Of a stretch of 36,426 nt of DNA, positions 8,195 through 18,107 are shown one piece after another. The notes beneath the pieces are model-generated. The model saw only the letters and a program-made list of their open reading frames with translations, was not told where the DNA came from and ran no database searches. Positions within the stretch are counted from its first letter, which is position 1. Each line of letters begins with the position of its first letter. The DNA is from an uncultured beta proteobacterium (GTDB taxonomy: Bacteria; Pseudomonadota; Gammaproteobacteria; Burkholderiales; Burkholderiaceae_C): NCBI GenBank assembly GCA_903906695.1, contig CAIVLG010000109.1, positions 1 to 36,426 on the forward strand, written 5' to 3'. The position numbers and the translations under genes are program-made.

Positions 8195-8761
8195 ATGTTG
8201 TACCAAATCATTTCCCTTTTGCTCGAAGTTGCCGCTGATCTGCTGTGTGGCGCCTGTCTGCTGCGGCTCTACATGCAGCACCAGCGCATTCCAATGTCGC
8301 TGGGCTCGGGCAATCCGATTGCTCGTTTCCTGTTTGCCCTGACCGACTGGCTGGTGTTGCCGCTGCGGCGTTTTGTGCCGGCGCTGGGGCGCTGGGATAC
8401 GGCAAGCCTGCTGGCTGCCTTCTTGCTGGAGTTCGCACAGTTCCTGCTGTTGTGGCTGTTGACCGGCGCTCGCTCTGGTCTGCTTGCCGTGCCAGTGCTG
8501 GCCGTTTTTGGCTTGTTGCGACTGGTGGTCTCCGGATTCAGCGGACTCGTGATTGTCTATGCCGTGTTGTCCTGGGTGCCGACGCCGTCAGTCGCGTCGG
8601 ACCTGCTGGGACGGCTCTGTGCACCGCTGCTCAGGCCGATCAGGCGTCATCTGCCTCTGGTGGGGGGCGTCGACTTGTCGCCGCTGGTGTTGCTGCTGCT
8701 ATTGCAGATTGCCGGCATTGCGTTGGGATATTTGCAGACGTCGGCCCTTCAGTTCGGTTGA
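8195..8761 (+). CDS. YggT-family integral membrane protein
   Basis: A 188-residue, strongly hydrophobic protein. It contains two tandem YggT units: residues ~1-95 with NPIARFLFALTDWLVLPLRRFVP, and ~100-188 with AVLSWVPTPSVASDLLGRLCAPLLRPIRRHLPLVGGVDLSPLVLLLLLQI. The PL(L)RP(I)RR pattern followed by a G-DLSP motif is the family hallmark. Several helices (about four) span the inner membrane. Homologues are linked to osmotic shock tolerance and, in other phyla, to division or plastid membrane organisation, but the biochemical role is not known. It is a single gene, divergent from lysS and convergent with accD (12 bp apart). No Shine-Dalgarno is seen; a hairpin-forming repeat sits directly before the start. 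Confidence 0.9.
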   Translation: MLYQIISLLLEVAADLLCGACLLRLYMQHQRIPMSLGSGNPIARFLFALTDWLVLPLRRFVPALGRWDTASLLAAFLLEFAQFLLLWLLTGARSGLLAVPVLAVFGLLRLVVSGFSGLVIVYAVLSWVPTPSVASDLLGRLCAPLLRPIRRHLPLVGGVDLSPLVLLLLLQIAGIALGYLQTSALQFG

Positions 8762-8773
8762 CGGTCTGCTGGC

Positions 8774-9646
8774 TTAAAGCACCGCATCAGCTGGCTGGCG
8801 CTGCAGGATGGCGAGCGAGTTCGCGATGGTCTTGCGCAGTTCGCGCCGGTCGCAGATCAGGTCGATGGCGCCTTTGCTTTGCAGGAATTCGGCGCGCTGA
8901 AAACCTTCGGGCAGCGCCACCCGCATGGTGGACTCGATGACACGGGGGCCGGCAAAACCGATCAGGGCTTTGGGTTCGGCAATCACCACATCGCCCAGAA
9001 AAGCAAAGCCGGCGCTGACGCCGCCCATGGTCGGATCGGTCAGCACGCTGATAAAGGGCAGCCCCTTTTTGGCGAGTCGTGTCAGCGAGGCATTGGTTTT
9101 GGCCATCTGCATCAGACTGAGCAGTCCTTCCTGCATGCGCGCGCCGCCGGTCGAGGTAAAGCAGACAAAAGGCACTTTTTGTTCGATGGCGCTGTGCACG
9201 CCACGCACAAAACGCTCTCCCACCACCGAGCCCATGCTGCCGCCCATGAATTCAAATTCAAAGCAGGCGGCCACGACGCCGATACCGTGCACCGCGCCGC
9301 CCATGACCACCAGCGCGTCGGTCTCTCCCGTGTTCTCCATCGCCTCCTTCAGGCGTTCAGGGTACTTGCGGCTGTCCTTGAACTTGAGCACGTCCACCGG
9401 CAGAACTTCCTGTCCAATCTCGAAGCGTCCTTCGTCGTCCAGAAACACATTGAGCCGCTCGCGAGCGCCGATGCGGTGATGGTGGTTGCAGGTCGGGCAG
9501 ACGTTCTGGTTTTGCTCGAGATCGGTCTTGTAGAGCACGGTCTCGCAGCTCGGGCACTTGACCCACAGACCTTCTGGCACGCTGCGCCGGTCGGCCGGAT
9601 CGGTGTGCTGAATTTTCGGGGGCAACAGTTTTTCAAGCCAACTCAT
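8774..9646 (-). CDS. accD: Acetyl-CoA carboxylase carboxyltransferase subunit beta
   Basis: A 290-residue protein that, with AccA, transfers the carboxyl group from carboxybiotin to acetyl-CoA to give malonyl-CoA, the first step of fatty-acid synthesis. The N-terminal zinc ribbon is visible as CPSC followed by CPTC (about residues 31-53). The crotonase-fold core has [35 protein letters not shown] and [21 protein letters not shown]. Start ATG 9646 ([11 protein letters not shown]) has GGAG nine bases upstream; the GTG two codons earlier is too close to that site. It is the last gene of the trp-linked block, 29 bp after trpA, the usual betaproteobacterial arrangement, although the folC that commonly follows is absent here. 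Confidence 0.97.
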   Translation of the reverse strand: MSWLEKLLPPKIQHTDPADRRSVPEGLWVKCPSCETVLYKTDLEQNQNVCPTCNHHHRIGARERLNVFLDDEGRFEIGQEVLPVDVLKFKDSRKYPERLKEAMENTGETDALVVMGGAVHGIGVVAACFEFEFMGGSMGSVVGERFVRGVHSAIEQKVPFVCFTSTGGARMQEGLLSLMQMAKTNASLTRLAKKGLPFISVLTDPTMGGVSAGFAFLGDVVIAEPKALIGFAGPRVIESTMRVALPEGFQRAEFLQSKGAIDLICDRRELRKTIANSLAILQRQPADAVL

Positions 9647-9675
9647 GTGCACTCACTCCACAGTTCGGGTTGCCA

Positions 9676-10497
9676 TTATGAATCCAACGCAGTCCGGATT
9701 TCGCGCAGGAAGTTTTGCGCCACATCTCCAACCTGATCCCTGGGTTGCAGGTCAATCAATTGAATGATCTTGGTGCCTATCACTACAGCATCGGCGACTT
9801 TGCCAATGGTGCGTGCAGTGGCGGCATCGCGAATACCAAAACCCACGCCGACCGGCAGGCTCACATGCCGGCGAATGCGTGGCAGCATCGCTTCGACGGC
9901 GCCGGTGTCGAGCGTACCAGCGCCGGTCACGCCTTTGAGCGACACGTAGTAGACGTAGCCGCTGGCAATCCGCGCCACCTGCTCAATGCGCGCGTCGGTG
10001 CTGGTGGGCGCCAGCAGGAAGATCAGGTCCAGGCCGTGTTTGCGAAGCTCGGCGGCAAAGTCCGCGCATTCCTCCGGCGGGTAATCGACGACGACAAGTC
10101 CATCCACGCCGGCGCCAGCCGCATCGACGACAAAGGCGTTCTGACCGTCCTGGCGCCGGTGCTTTTGGTCGTAACGCTCAATCGGGTTGGCGTAGCCCAT
10201 CAGCACCACCGGCGTGCTCTGGTCTTGCGTGCGAAAGGCGCGCACCATCTCCAGCACCTCGGGCATGCCGATGCCCTGTGCCAGGGCCTTGTCACCGGCT
10301 TTTTGAATCACCGGACCGTCGGCGCTGGGGTCGGAAAAAGGGACGCCGAGCTCGATCACATCAGCGCCGCCGGCGACCATGGCTTGCATTAACTCTGGCG
10401 TGATGTCGGCATACGGAAAACCGGCCGTCACGTAGGGAATGAGCGCTGTGCGGCCCCGTGCTTTCAGGGCGGCAAAGGTGGTAGCGATGCGGCTCAT
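9676..10497 (-). CDS. trpA: Tryptophan synthase alpha chain
   Basis: A 273-residue TIM barrel that cleaves indole-3-glycerol phosphate to indole, which is channelled to TrpB. The catalytic pair sits in [18 protein letters not shown] as E49 and D60, at the same numbers as in the Salmonella enzyme. Other family motifs are [24 protein letters not shown] and [15 protein letters not shown]. The ATG at 10497 overlaps the trpB TGA by 4 bp (ATGA), the classic sign of translational coupling for subunits of one complex. A longer frame reading into trpB is an artefact. Confidence 0.97.
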   Translation of the reverse strand: MSRIATTFAALKARGRTALIPYVTAGFPYADITPELMQAMVAGGADVIELGVPFSDPSADGPVIQKAGDKALAQGIGMPEVLEMVRAFRTQDQSTPVVLMGYANPIERYDQKHRRQDGQNAFVVDAAGAGVDGLVVVDYPPEECADFAAELRKHGLDLIFLLAPTSTDARIEQVARIASGYVYYVSLKGVTGAGTLDTGAVEAMLPRIRRHVSLPVGVGFGIRDAATARTIGKVADAVVIGTKIIQLIDLQPRDQVGDVAQNFLREIRTALDS

Positions 10498-11771
10498 TTG
10501 AAGACCACCGTTTGACCACCTTTGACCGCTTGCCCGGTGCAACTGGGGCGGCAATAAAAGTCGGCCTTGGAGAGGTCGGCCACGGTACCGATGTCCTTGT
10601 CGCCCCGGCCTGACAGGTTGACCAGTATCGACTGGTCGCTCCGCATCGTCTTGGCCAACAGCATGGCGTAGGCCACCGCGTGGCTCGATTCCAGTGCCGG
10701 GATGATGCCCTCGGTGCGGCAAACGTAGTGAAACGCCTGCAGCGCTTGCTGGTCGGTGATGCCAACGTATTCGGCGCGGCCGATGTCTTTCAGAAAGGCG
10801 TGTTCCGGGCCGACGCCGGGGTAGTCCAGGCCGGCGCTGATGCTGTGCGTTTCGGTCACCTGGCCGTTGTGGTCTTGAAGCACATAGGTGCGGTTGCCGT
10901 GCAGCACGCCGGGGCTACCGCGTTGCAGCGAGGCCGCGTGTTTTCCGCTGTCCATGCCTTCACCGGCGGCTTCGACACCGATCAGGCGGGTATTCTGGTG
11001 ATCAATGTAGGGATAGAAGATGCCCATGGCGTTGCTGCCACCGCCGACGCAGGCGACCACTGCGTCGGGTTGCGCGCTGTGACAAGCTTGTGAGTGCAAC
11101 ATCTCGGGCATTTGTTGCAGACACTCCTTGCCGATGATGCTCTGGAAGTCGCGCACCATCATCGGATAGGGATGCGGTCCGGCCACCGTGCCGATGATGT
11201 AGAAGGTGTTGTCGACATTGGCGACCCAATCGCGCATCGCCTCGTTGAGTGCGTCCTTGAGCGTGCAGCTGCCGCTTTCGACCGGCACCACGCTGGCACC
11301 CAGCAGCTTCATTCGATAGACGTTGGGACTCTGACGCTTGACGTCTTCGCTACCCATGTAGACCACGCACTCCAGTCCGTAGCGGGCACAGATGGTGGCC
11401 GTCGCCACGCCGTGCTGTCCGGCGCCGGTCTCGGCGATCACGCGCGGCTTGCCCATGCGCTTGGCCAGCATCGCCTGGCCGATGGTGTTGTTGATCTTGT
11501 GCGCGCCGGTGTGGTTCAGATCCTCGCGTTTGAGGAAGATTTGCGCGCCGCCTTGTTCACGACTCATTCGGGCGGCGTGGTAGACCGGTGAAGGTCGGCC
11601 GACGAAATGTGCGAGCTCATAATTGAACTCGGCGACAAAGGCGGGGTCGTGCTGATAGCGGGCGTAGGCGGCCTGGAGCTCGCTGATGGCGTAGGTCAGC
11701 GTCTCCGAGACGAAACTGCCACCGTATATTCCGAAGTGACCACGGGGGTCAGGTTGTTGATAGGCATTCAT
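10494..11771 (-). CDS. trpB: Tryptophan synthase beta chain
   Basis: A 425-residue PLP enzyme that joins indole and serine to make tryptophan. The Schiff-base lysine is K92 in [14 protein letters not shown]. The phosphate-binding loop is [14 protein letters not shown], and [16 protein letters not shown] and [13 protein letters not shown] are the usual C-terminal motifs. It is longer than the ~400-residue enterobacterial protein because of a short C-terminal tail ([18 protein letters not shown]). The start is 23 bp after the trpF stop, with no strong Shine-Dalgarno visible, and the stop overlaps trpA. Confidence 0.98.
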   Translation of the reverse strand: MNAYQQPDPRGHFGIYGGSFVSETLTYAISELQAAYARYQHDPAFVAEFNYELAHFVGRPSPVYHAARMSREQGGAQIFLKREDLNHTGAHKINNTIGQAMLAKRMGKPRVIAETGAGQHGVATATICARYGLECVVYMGSEDVKRQSPNVYRMKLLGASVVPVESGSCTLKDALNEAMRDWVANVDNTFYIIGTVAGPHPYPMMVRDFQSIIGKECLQQMPEMLHSQACHSAQPDAVVACVGGGSNAMGIFYPYIDHQNTRLIGVEAAGEGMDSGKHAASLQRGSPGVLHGNRTYVLQDHNGQVTETHSISAGLDYPGVGPEHAFLKDIGRAEYVGITDQQALQAFHYVCRTEGIIPALESSHAVAYAMLLAKTMRSDQSILVNLSGRGDKDIGTVADLSKADFYCRPSCTGQAVKGGQTVVFK

Positions 11772-11794
11772 GGTTGATTGGTTGGGGCCAGGGC

Positions 11795-12517
11795 TTACTC
11801 GCTTGGCGTAACTGCGGACTGTCCCGCAAGGTTTTCGAATTGCCGGTCTGCAGCGCGCACGGCGGCGACAAACCGATGGATTTTTTCGGGGTCTTTCAGG
11901 CCCTGCTTTGAGGGACCTGAAATCTCGACGCCCGAGCTGACATCGACAGCCAGTGATTTACATCGCGGCCGAAGCTGCAAGATGCCGTCGGCTACGTTTG
12001 CAGCGTTGAGCCCACCACTCAAGACGAGGTGAGCGTTGACGTTTGGAGGTAGCAGTGACCAATTGAATGTTTGCCCGGCGCCGCCATAGCCCTTGACGTG
12101 GGCGTCGAGCAGGATGGCCTGGGCTTCTGAGTAAGCGAGCGCATATTCTATGAGATCGAAATGGCGACCGGCCTCGCCCCGCGGAATTCTTGCCGCCCGC
12201 AAAAACGCCCGGTTGCCGGCATCGGTGGCTGCCAGACATTGGGCTGGCGTTTCGTCACCGTGAAATTGCAGCGTGGCCGCGGGTATCGCAGCGCAGGCGG
12301 CACGGATCTTGTCGCTGGCTTCATTGACGAACAGCAGTACAGGCGTCACGAACGGTGGCAAGTCGCGGCTCAACTCAGCGGCCCGCGCGATCGTCACGTA
12401 ACGTGGACTCTTGTCGTACAGAACAAAGCCGACGGCGTCGACCCCCGCCGCGACCGCAGCGCCGACGTCGGCCTCACGCGTCAGGCCGCAAATCTTGATT
12501 CGGGTTCTCTGCATCAT
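11795..12517 (-). CDS. trpF: Phosphoribosylanthranilate isomerase
   Basis: A 240-residue TIM barrel that carries out the Amadori rearrangement of phosphoribosylanthranilate to CdRP. Catalytic residues are C10 in [11 protein letters not shown] and D138 in [12 protein letters not shown]; phosphate is bound by [12 protein letters not shown] and AVDVSSGVE. The gene starts with two adjacent ATGs, and the first (12517) overlaps the truA TGA as ATGA. The C-terminal ~12 residues ([11 protein letters not shown]) are encoded by copy B of a 37-nt repeat, so the natural end of the protein seems to have been replaced or extended by that element; the fold itself is complete before it. Confidence 0.96.
   Translation of the reverse strand: MMQRTRIKICGLTREADVGAAVAAGVDAVGFVLYDKSPRYVTIARAAELSRDLPPFVTPVLLFVNEASDKIRAACAAIPAATLQFHGDETPAQCLAATDAGNRAFLRAARIPRGEAGRHFDLIEYALAYSEAQAILLDAHVKGYGGAGQTFNWSLLPPNVNAHLVLSGGLNAANVADGILQLRPRCKSLAVDVSSGVEISGPSKQGLKDPEKIHRFVAAVRAADRQFENLAGQSAVTPSE
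11798..11834. repeat. 37-nt palindromic dispersed repeat, copy B, forming the 3' end of trpF
   Basis: Matches copy A (8157-8193) at 33 of 37 positions, differing at four scattered sites. In this copy the outer inverted repeat is less perfect (CTTGGCG against CGCAAGG). It ends one base from the trpF stop codon and encodes the last dozen residues of TrpF. Confidence 0.6.
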
Positions 12518-13296
12518 GGCAGTCCATCGAAAGCGGCAGTGCGATCGGGCAGACCCCAATGGGCGGCGTAGCGAGGCCCAACAAAATACAGACCGTGGGG
12601 CGAAAAGGTCGGTGCTGCAGCGTCGCGGTTGCGGGCCCGCAACACGTCGCCCATCCATTGCGGTGGCTGTCTGCGCTGACCGACCACAATCAGGCAGCCC
12701 ATGATGTTGCGGATCATGTGATGCAGAAAGGCATTGGCCTCGAATTCAAATCGCCAATAGGCACCGCGTTGCGAGATGTTGATGCGCTGCAGCGTCTTTA
12801 CCGGCGACAAGGCCTGGCAGGCAGAAGCCCGAAAAGAGCTGAAATCGTGTTCACCCAGCAGGCAGCTGGCGGCCTGCTGCATGGCATCGAGTTCCAGCGG
12901 ACGAAAGACCCAGCCGACGCGTCCGCAATCGATACTGGGGCGCACTGGTGACTCCAGCAGTACATAGGCGTAGCGGCGTGCCAATGCGCTGGCGCGGCAA
13001 TGAAACTCATCCGGAACCGGGTGCGCCCATTGCACCGCGATGTCGGGTGGCAAGTAGCAATTTGCTCCGCGTACCCAGGAATTGGAAGGACGAATGAGGT
13101 CGGTGTCGAAATGGGCCACCTGCATCAGACCATGTACACCGGCGTCGGTACGGCCGGCACACAGTGTGGTGACTTTTTGTGCGCTGAACTTGCTCAAGGC
13201 CCGTTCGAGTTGATCCTGGATGGTCTGACCGGACAACTGACTCTGCCATCCCTGGTAGGCCTGACCGTTATAGCTGATTCCGAGTGCCAACCTCAC
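12514..13296 (-). CDS. truA: tRNA pseudouridine(38-40) synthase
   Basis: A 260-residue enzyme that isomerises uridines 38-40 in the tRNA anticodon arm. The catalytic aspartate is D51 in AGRTDAGVHG; further conserved segments are MRLALGISYNGQAYQGWQ, FHCRASALARRYAYVL, EHDFSSFRAS, and the C-terminal FLHHMIRNIMG. The start is a GTG at 13296, seven bases after the fimV stop; no good Shine-Dalgarno is seen, so translation may be coupled to fimV. The stop overlaps the trpF start. Length is typical. Confidence 0.97.
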   Translation of the reverse strand: MRLALGISYNGQAYQGWQSQLSGQTIQDQLERALSKFSAQKVTTLCAGRTDAGVHGLMQVAHFDTDLIRPSNSWVRGANCYLPPDIAVQWAHPVPDEFHCRASALARRYAYVLLESPVRPSIDCGRVGWVFRPLELDAMQQAASCLLGEHDFSSFRASACQALSPVKTLQRINISQRGAYWRFEFEANAFLHHMIRNIMGCLIVVGQRRQPPQWMGDVLRARNRDAAAPTFSPHGLYFVGPRYAAHWGLPDRTAAFDGLP

Positions 13297-13303
13297 GGCG
13301 GAA

Positions 13304-15667
13304 TCAATTTGACCGAAGGTCGCTCAAGGCGCTTTGTGCCTTGAGTTTCATGTCACCCGAAGCTTCGTCGATGACCTCTTGCAGCAACGCCCTCGCGCCA
13401 TCGGCATCTCCGATGGCATTGAATTCATGAGCCAGTTCCATTTTCGTCGTCAGCGGATCATCCGCGACGCTCGCAGCGCTCTCAGCGCTTGCTTCAGTGG
13501 AGTCTTCCAGTTCAAGCGACAACGAGCCGAGATCGAATTCCAGCATGGCGGGGTGCTGTGCCTGCGCTGCCTCGGGTTGCGGATCCGGGGCCGGCGCCGG
13601 GAGTTTTCCGGGCGCGGTTGGTGCCACGCTGGAACTGGTTTCACCAGGGGCATCGGTCGGCTCCTCATCAAGTGAGAAATCGAGATCGAGATCAAGCTCC
13701 ATGGCGCCACCAGTGGGCGCAGTGCTGGCTTGCCCGGTCGCGGCATCTGTGCCGCTTGCTGCCGCGCCGGGACTTTCCAGCGCCGCTGGCGCCGAGGGCG
13801 CAGCTTCAGATTCGGGTGCTTTCCAGCCTGGCTGGTAGCGAGGATTGTCGGCGTCGATGCTCAGGCCGAGCTCGCGCATGCGCTGCCACTCCGCACCCTC
13901 ACCGTGGGTGATCCGGAAGGCCTTCTTGGCAATTCTTTCAAATGATTTGGCGTCATGCCGTTTGGCGAAGAGATCGAGCAATTTTTGATGGATGGCCAGA
14001 CGCTCCGGATTGGCGCGAAGGGCGTCTTTGAGGATCTCTTCCGCCTGCAAATCACGGCCGTAGGCCAAGTAGACTTCGGCTTCGGCAACCGGGTCGGCGT
14101 CCTCGACGCTGGACAGCTGGCTGGGTGCATAGAGGACCGAGGCCGGGCCTGCCACGCCGTCGTGGGTATCGATACTTTGGCCGCCGCTGACGGCAAAATA
14201 GGTATCGGGCCGCAAACGGTGCTCCTGCATGATGCTGTCGAGCTGAGCGTCGCTTTGGCGCTGCTGCCTTCGGTAAAAGCCAAGCAGGGCCAGCAAAGCA
14301 ATCAAACCTGCGGCGGCGGCGGGGAGCAGCGGATTCTCCATCAGCGCATCGAACAGGCCGGTTTCCGGAGCCGGCGCCGAAACCGCTGGCGGTCGCTTGA
14401 CCGCCACGGAAGCCGCCGGAACTGGCGCCGACGTGCCTGCGACGGGTTGCGGGGCCACTGCGGAACTTGCCGCGCTGGGCGCGGTCGCAACCGGTGTCGG
14501 CACGCTGGCAGGGGCGCTTGACGCCGCGCCCAGTTTGCCAAGATCACTGATATTCCTGGAGATTTCGGCGGCCCGGTCAGCCACTTCCTTTGCGGCGCGT
14601 TCTTTTGCCAACTGGTCTTGCGCAGACAGCGTTTGCACCGCACCTTTGGACAGGGTCAGTCGGTCGGGCGCGCTTGCCAGAGGCTTCTTGTCGTCAACCC
14701 GCGCCTGGATCGTTCCGATCGCTTTGTGGTCCGGGGCTGCCATCGTGGCATCGGGTGCGCTCGCGGCAAGCTTGTTGCGAAATCCGTTGAAGTCGCGGCT
14801 TTGCGCAACAATTATCTGAGACGCTTGAGTCGGGGGCGTCACAAGTGCCTGTTCCGGCGCTGGAATACTGATGATCGAGCCGGCCTTGATGCGGTTGACG
14901 TTGTCGTCCATAAAGGCATGCGGATTGGCACGCAGCAGAGCCACCAGCATTTGGTCCAGCGATACATTCTCCTGCTTAGTGGCGGCGGCAATCCTGCTCG
15001 CGGTGTCACCTGGTTTGACGCTCACCTGCCGGGTGCCTTCTGTTGCCGCCTTGGGCGCAACCGGAGGCAGCGGAGTTTTTGCGCTGGCCTTGGGCGCTTC
15101 GGCTGTTCGTTTTGTGCTTGACGCGCTTGGCATGGCCGGGACCGCTGGAGCGGCGGCGCTGCTCGGCTGGGCGACCGGCGCCGGCACCGTCACTTGGGCG
15201 GGCGTCGGTGCGGCCGCCGCGACCGGTCGTGGATTGGGCGGATCAAACAGCAAGGTGTAATCGCGCACAATTCGGCCGCTGGCCCAAGTGGTCTCCAGAA
15301 TCAGGTCGACGAAGGGCTCGCTGACCACGCGCTCGCTGATCAGATGAATATAGGCGCGGCCGTCCGGCGATCTTTGAAGTGTGGCCTGCAATGTCGACAG
15401 GGCGGGGTTGTATTCCAGTCCGGCTGCCTTGAAGCGTTCCGGCAATGCCACAACTGTCTTCAGAGAAGCGGCTTCTTCGGCGCTAATGCTCAGCACTTCC
15501 ATTTCAGCGCGCAAAGGTTCGCCCAAAGCGGACCGCACGGCGACGCGGCCGAGTGACAGTGCTGTGGCATCCGGTCCCCAGAGTCCGACCAGCACTGCCA
15601 CCGCCATGGCAGTCTGGCGCCAGCGATGCGACTTGTTAATCAACTTGCGGGCTCCGTCATTGGGCAT
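13304..15667 (-). CDS. fimV: FimV/HubP-family polar pilus-assembly protein
   Basis: A 787-residue inner-membrane protein. In order: a signal-like N-terminus (to about residue 36, ending ATALSLG), the FimV N-terminal domain (37-144, LGRVAVRSALGEPLRAEMEVL), a Pro/Ala linker, a LysM-like peptidoglycan-binding domain (about 212-269, VSVKPGDTASRIA), a coiled charged stretch (~350-378), a second Pro/Ala linker, one transmembrane helix (~446-465), a TPR-like segment (~523-580), an acidic low-complexity region, and the conserved FimV C-terminal motif (738-785, LTTKMELAHEFNAIGDADGA). In Pseudomonas, FimV supports type IV pilus assembly, twitching and polar cAMP signalling. Its place just upstream of truA is conserved across many proteobacteria. 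The 187-bp upstream region holds two inverted repeats. Confidence 0.93.
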   Translation of the reverse strand: MPNDGARKLINKSHRWRQTAMAVAVLVGLWGPDATALSLGRVAVRSALGEPLRAEMEVLSISAEEAASLKTVVALPERFKAAGLEYNPALSTLQATLQRSPDGRAYIHLISERVVSEPFVDLILETTWASGRIVRDYTLLFDPPNPRPVAAAAPTPAQVTVPAPVAQPSSAAAPAVPAMPSASSTKRTAEAPKASAKTPLPPVAPKAATEGTRQVSVKPGDTASRIAAATKQENVSLDQMLVALLRANPHAFMDDNVNRIKAGSIISIPAPEQALVTPPTQASQIIVAQSRDFNGFRNKLAASAPDATMAAPDHKAIGTIQARVDDKKPLASAPDRLTLSKGAVQTLSAQDQLAKERAAKEVADRAAEISRNISDLGKLGAASSAPASVPTPVATAPSAASSAVAPQPVAGTSAPVPAASVAVKRPPAVSAPAPETGLFDALMENPLLPAAAAGLIALLALLGFYRRQQRQSDAQLDSIMQEHRLRPDTYFAVSGGQSIDTHDGVAGPASVLYAPSQLSSVEDADPVAEAEVYLAYGRDLQAEEILKDALRANPERLAIHQKLLDLFAKRHDAKSFERIAKKAFRITHGEGAEWQRMRELGLSIDADNPRYQPGWKAPESEAAPSAPAALESPGAAASGTDAATGQASTAPTGGAMELDLDLDFSLDEEPTDAPGETSSSVAPTAPGKLPAPAPDPQPEAAQAQHPAMLEFDLGSLSLELEDSTEASAESAASVADDPLTTKMELAHEFNAIGDADGARALLQEVIDEASGDMKLKAQSALSDLRSN

Positions 15668-15739
15668 GCTGGGCTTGAGATCTGATTAGGCAAACAAATG
15701 GATGGATACCGAAAATTGGGACCGTCACCTTAACATCAA

Positions 15740-15754
15740 TGTCATGGCATGACA
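15740..15754. promoter_or_regulatory. Perfect 15-bp palindrome upstream of fimV, candidate operator
   Basis: TGTCATGGCATGACA has two perfect 6-bp arms around a 3-nt centre, 72 bp upstream of the fimV start. Its size and symmetry fit a dimeric transcription-factor site. No regulator can be assigned. Confidence 0.4.
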
Positions 15755-15811
15755 AGCAAGGCACCCGTGACATCGACTCGTGCGTGGGGCGACCCCTGGC
15801 GGCAGATTCTA

Positions 15812-15829
15812 CGTTACGGGGCTGTAACG
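15812..15829. repeat. Inverted repeat in the asd-fimV spacer
   Basis: CGTTAC and GTAACG flank a six-base centre (GGGGCT). There is no T-tract on either strand, so it is not a standard terminator. On the minus strand TAGAAT, a -10-like box, begins two bases beyond it, so it may lie inside a fimV promoter. Confidence 0.35.
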
Positions 15830-15854
15830 CCGAGTAAAGTATCGCAAGTCGTGC

Positions 15855-16994
15855 TCAGGCTGCCAGCAACACGCGCAGCATGCGCCGTAGCGGCTCGGCT
15901 GCGCCCCACAAAAGCTGGTCGCCGATGGTGAAGGCGCCGACATATTCCGGCCCCATGGCGAGTTTGCGGATACGTCCCACCGGAATGCCCAATGTTCCGG
16001 TCACCGCCACCGGGGTCAGGTCCCGCAGCGTGGCTTCGCGCGTGTTGGACACGACCTTGACCCAAGCGTTGTCGGCAGCGATCATGGCTTCGATGTCCGA
16101 TGTCGGCACGTCTTGCTTGAGCTTGAAGGTCAGTGCCTGGCTGTGGCAGCGCATGGCGCCCACACGCACGCAAAAGCCATCGACCGGAACCGCTGCGGTT
16201 CCAAAGCCGGGGCCTTGGCCCAGAATCTTGTTGGCTTCAGCGCCCGCTTTCCATTCCTCCCGGCTGACGCCATTGCCAAGGTCCTTGTCAATCCAGGGAA
16301 TCAGGTTTCCGCCCAAGGGCACGCCGAAATTGGCGGTCTCATCGCTTGTCAAGGACTGTTGCTTGGCCAGCACCTTGCGATCAATTTCGAGGATGGCGGA
16401 CTTGGGGTCGTCCAGCAGGCTCCTGACCTCCGCATTCAGAGTCCCGAATTGGGTCAGCAACTCACGCATATGCTGCGCGCCACCGCCGGACGCAGCCTGG
16501 TAGGTCATGCTGGTCATCCATTCCACCAGGCCAGCCTTGTAGAGCGCGCCGACGCCCATCAGCATGCAGCTGACAGTGCAGTTGCCGCCAATCCAGTTGT
16601 TGCCGCCCTTGGCCAGCGCGCTCTGGATGACGGGCATGTTGACCGGATCCAGAATGATGACGGCGTCGTCTTTCATTCGCAGCGTCGAGGCTGCGTCAAT
16701 CCAGTGACCTTTCCAACCGGCGGTCCGCAGTTTGGGAAAAACTTCGGTGGTGTAGTCACCACCCTGTGCAGTAATGATGATGTCGCATTTCTTCAGTGCA
16801 TCGATATCAAATGCGTTCTTGAGTGTGTCTTGGTTCTTTGCATGGGCAGGAGCTTTGCCACCCGCGTCGGAACTGGAAAAGAAGATCGGCTCGATCAAGG
16901 TGAAATCACCTTCGGATTGCATGCGGTCCATTAACACCGAGCCGACCATGCCGCGCCAGCCGACAAGACCGACGACATTACCAATTTTCATCAT
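15855..16994 (-). CDS. asd: Aspartate-semialdehyde dehydrogenase
   Basis: A 379-residue NADP-dependent enzyme reducing aspartyl phosphate to aspartate semialdehyde, the branch point for lysine/diaminopimelate, threonine and methionine. The nucleotide-binding N-terminus is [18 protein letters not shown], the catalytic cysteine is C139 in GGNCTVSCM, and the acid/base His is in [11 protein letters not shown]. The sequence is of the long gram-negative type (like E. coli Asd). Two adjacent ATGs open the gene; the first is annotated. It lies 39 bp after leuB, an arrangement common in betaproteobacteria, so it is probably part of a leuCDB-asd operon. Confidence 0.97.
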   Translation of the reverse strand: MMKIGNVVGLVGWRGMVGSVLMDRMQSEGDFTLIEPIFFSSSDAGGKAPAHAKNQDTLKNAFDIDALKKCDIIITAQGGDYTTEVFPKLRTAGWKGHWIDAASTLRMKDDAVIILDPVNMPVIQSALAKGGNNWIGGNCTVSCMLMGVGALYKAGLVEWMTSMTYQAASGGGAQHMRELLTQFGTLNAEVRSLLDDPKSAILEIDRKVLAKQQSLTSDETANFGVPLGGNLIPWIDKDLGNGVSREEWKAGAEANKILGQGPGFGTAAVPVDGFCVRVGAMRCHSQALTFKLKQDVPTSDIEAMIAADNAWVKVVSNTREATLRDLTPVAVTGTLGIPVGRIRKLAMGPEYVGAFTIGDQLLWGAAEPLRRMLRVLLAA

Positions 16995-17033
16995 GTTGCA
17001 CTTTCAAAAGGTTGGATAAAGAAGAGTCAAAAT

Positions 17034-18101
17034 CTACAAGGCCTTGACGACCGCGGCACCCATTTCATGCGTATTGACGCGTGTCGTACCGGGGCTGAAG
17101 ATGTCCGCCGTGCGCAAACCCTGTGCCAATACCGTCTTGACGGCGGCCTCGATGCGCTCGGCCGCCTCAGGCTGGTTCAGGCTGAAACGCAGCATCATGG
17201 CTGCGCTCAGAATGGTCGCCAGCGGGTTCGCGATGCCTTTGCCCGCGATGTCTGGCGCGCTACCGTGGCTGGGCTCGTACAGGCCTTGTTGGCTTGAATT
17301 CATGCTCGCCGATGGCAGCATGCCAATCGAGCCGGTCAGCATCGCCGCCTCGTCACTCAGAATGTCGCCAAACATATTGCCGGTCACCACCACGTCGAAC
17401 TTCTTCGGTGCCCGCACCAGTTGCATCGCCGCGTTGTCCACGTACATGTGATCGAGCGCCACGTCAGGGTAGTCCTTGCCGACCTCGGTGACCACATCCT
17501 TCCAGAACTGGAAGGTCTCCAGTACGTTGGCCTTGTCGACACTGGTGACGCGCTTGCTGCGCTTTCGGGCGGCCTGGAAGGCGACGTGGGCGATGCGTTC
17601 GATCTCCGGTCTTGAATAGCGCATGGTGTCGAAGGCTTCTTCGGTGCCCGGGAAATGCCCGTCGGTGGCGACGCGTCGGCCCCTGGGCAGGCCGAAGTAG
17701 ATGTCACCTGTCAATTCCCGAATGATCAGGATATCCAGGCCAGCAATCAATTCGGGCTTCAGGCTTGATGCGTCGACCAGTTGCTCGAAGCAAATGGCGG
17801 GGCGGAAATTGGCAAACAGGCCCAAGTTCTTGCGCAGTCCCAGAATCGCCTGTTCGGGACGCAGGGGCCGATCAAGTTGATCGTATTTCCAGTCGCCGAC
17901 GGCGCCAAACAGCACGGCATCTGCCTCTTTTGCCAGTTTCAGCGTGGCGTCCGGCAAAGGATGACCGTGGGCTTCGTAGGCGGCACCGCCGACCAGCGCC
18001 GTTTCCATCTCGAACCTCAGATCCAACGCATTGAGCACTTTCACTGCTTCGCCAACAATTTCGGTGCCAATGCCATCGCCGGGTAGAACTGCAATTTTCA
18101 T
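17034..18101 (-). CDS. leuB: 3-isopropylmalate dehydrogenase
   Basis: A 355-residue NAD-dependent decarboxylating dehydrogenase giving 2-oxoisocaproate in leucine synthesis. Motifs in order: [11 protein letters not shown] at the N-terminus, the [11 protein letters not shown] segment (~127-137), VDKANVLE (188-195) with the catalytic Lys, metal-binding [12 protein letters not shown] (241-252), and the NAD-specific loop [12 protein letters not shown] (276-287). It starts 6 bp after the leuD stop, so the leu genes are one transcription unit. Confidence 0.98.
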   Translation of the reverse strand: MKIAVLPGDGIGTEIVGEAVKVLNALDLRFEMETALVGGAAYEAHGHPLPDATLKLAKEADAVLFGAVGDWKYDQLDRPLRPEQAILGLRKNLGLFANFRPAICFEQLVDASSLKPELIAGLDILIIRELTGDIYFGLPRGRRVATDGHFPGTEEAFDTMRYSRPEIERIAHVAFQAARKRSKRVTSVDKANVLETFQFWKDVVTEVGKDYPDVALDHMYVDNAAMQLVRAPKKFDVVVTGNMFGDILSDEAAMLTGSIGMLPSASMNSSQQGLYEPSHGSAPDIAGKGIANPLATILSAAMMLRFSLNQPEAAERIEAAVKTVLAQGLRTADIFSPGTTRVNTHEMGAAVVKAL

Positions 18102-18107
18102 ATCGGA

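Noticed and set aside
13450..15300. Low-complexity Ala/Pro-rich repeats in fimV as a repeat array
   Set aside because: These are the flexible linkers and acidic region normal for FimV proteins, not tandem DNA repeats.
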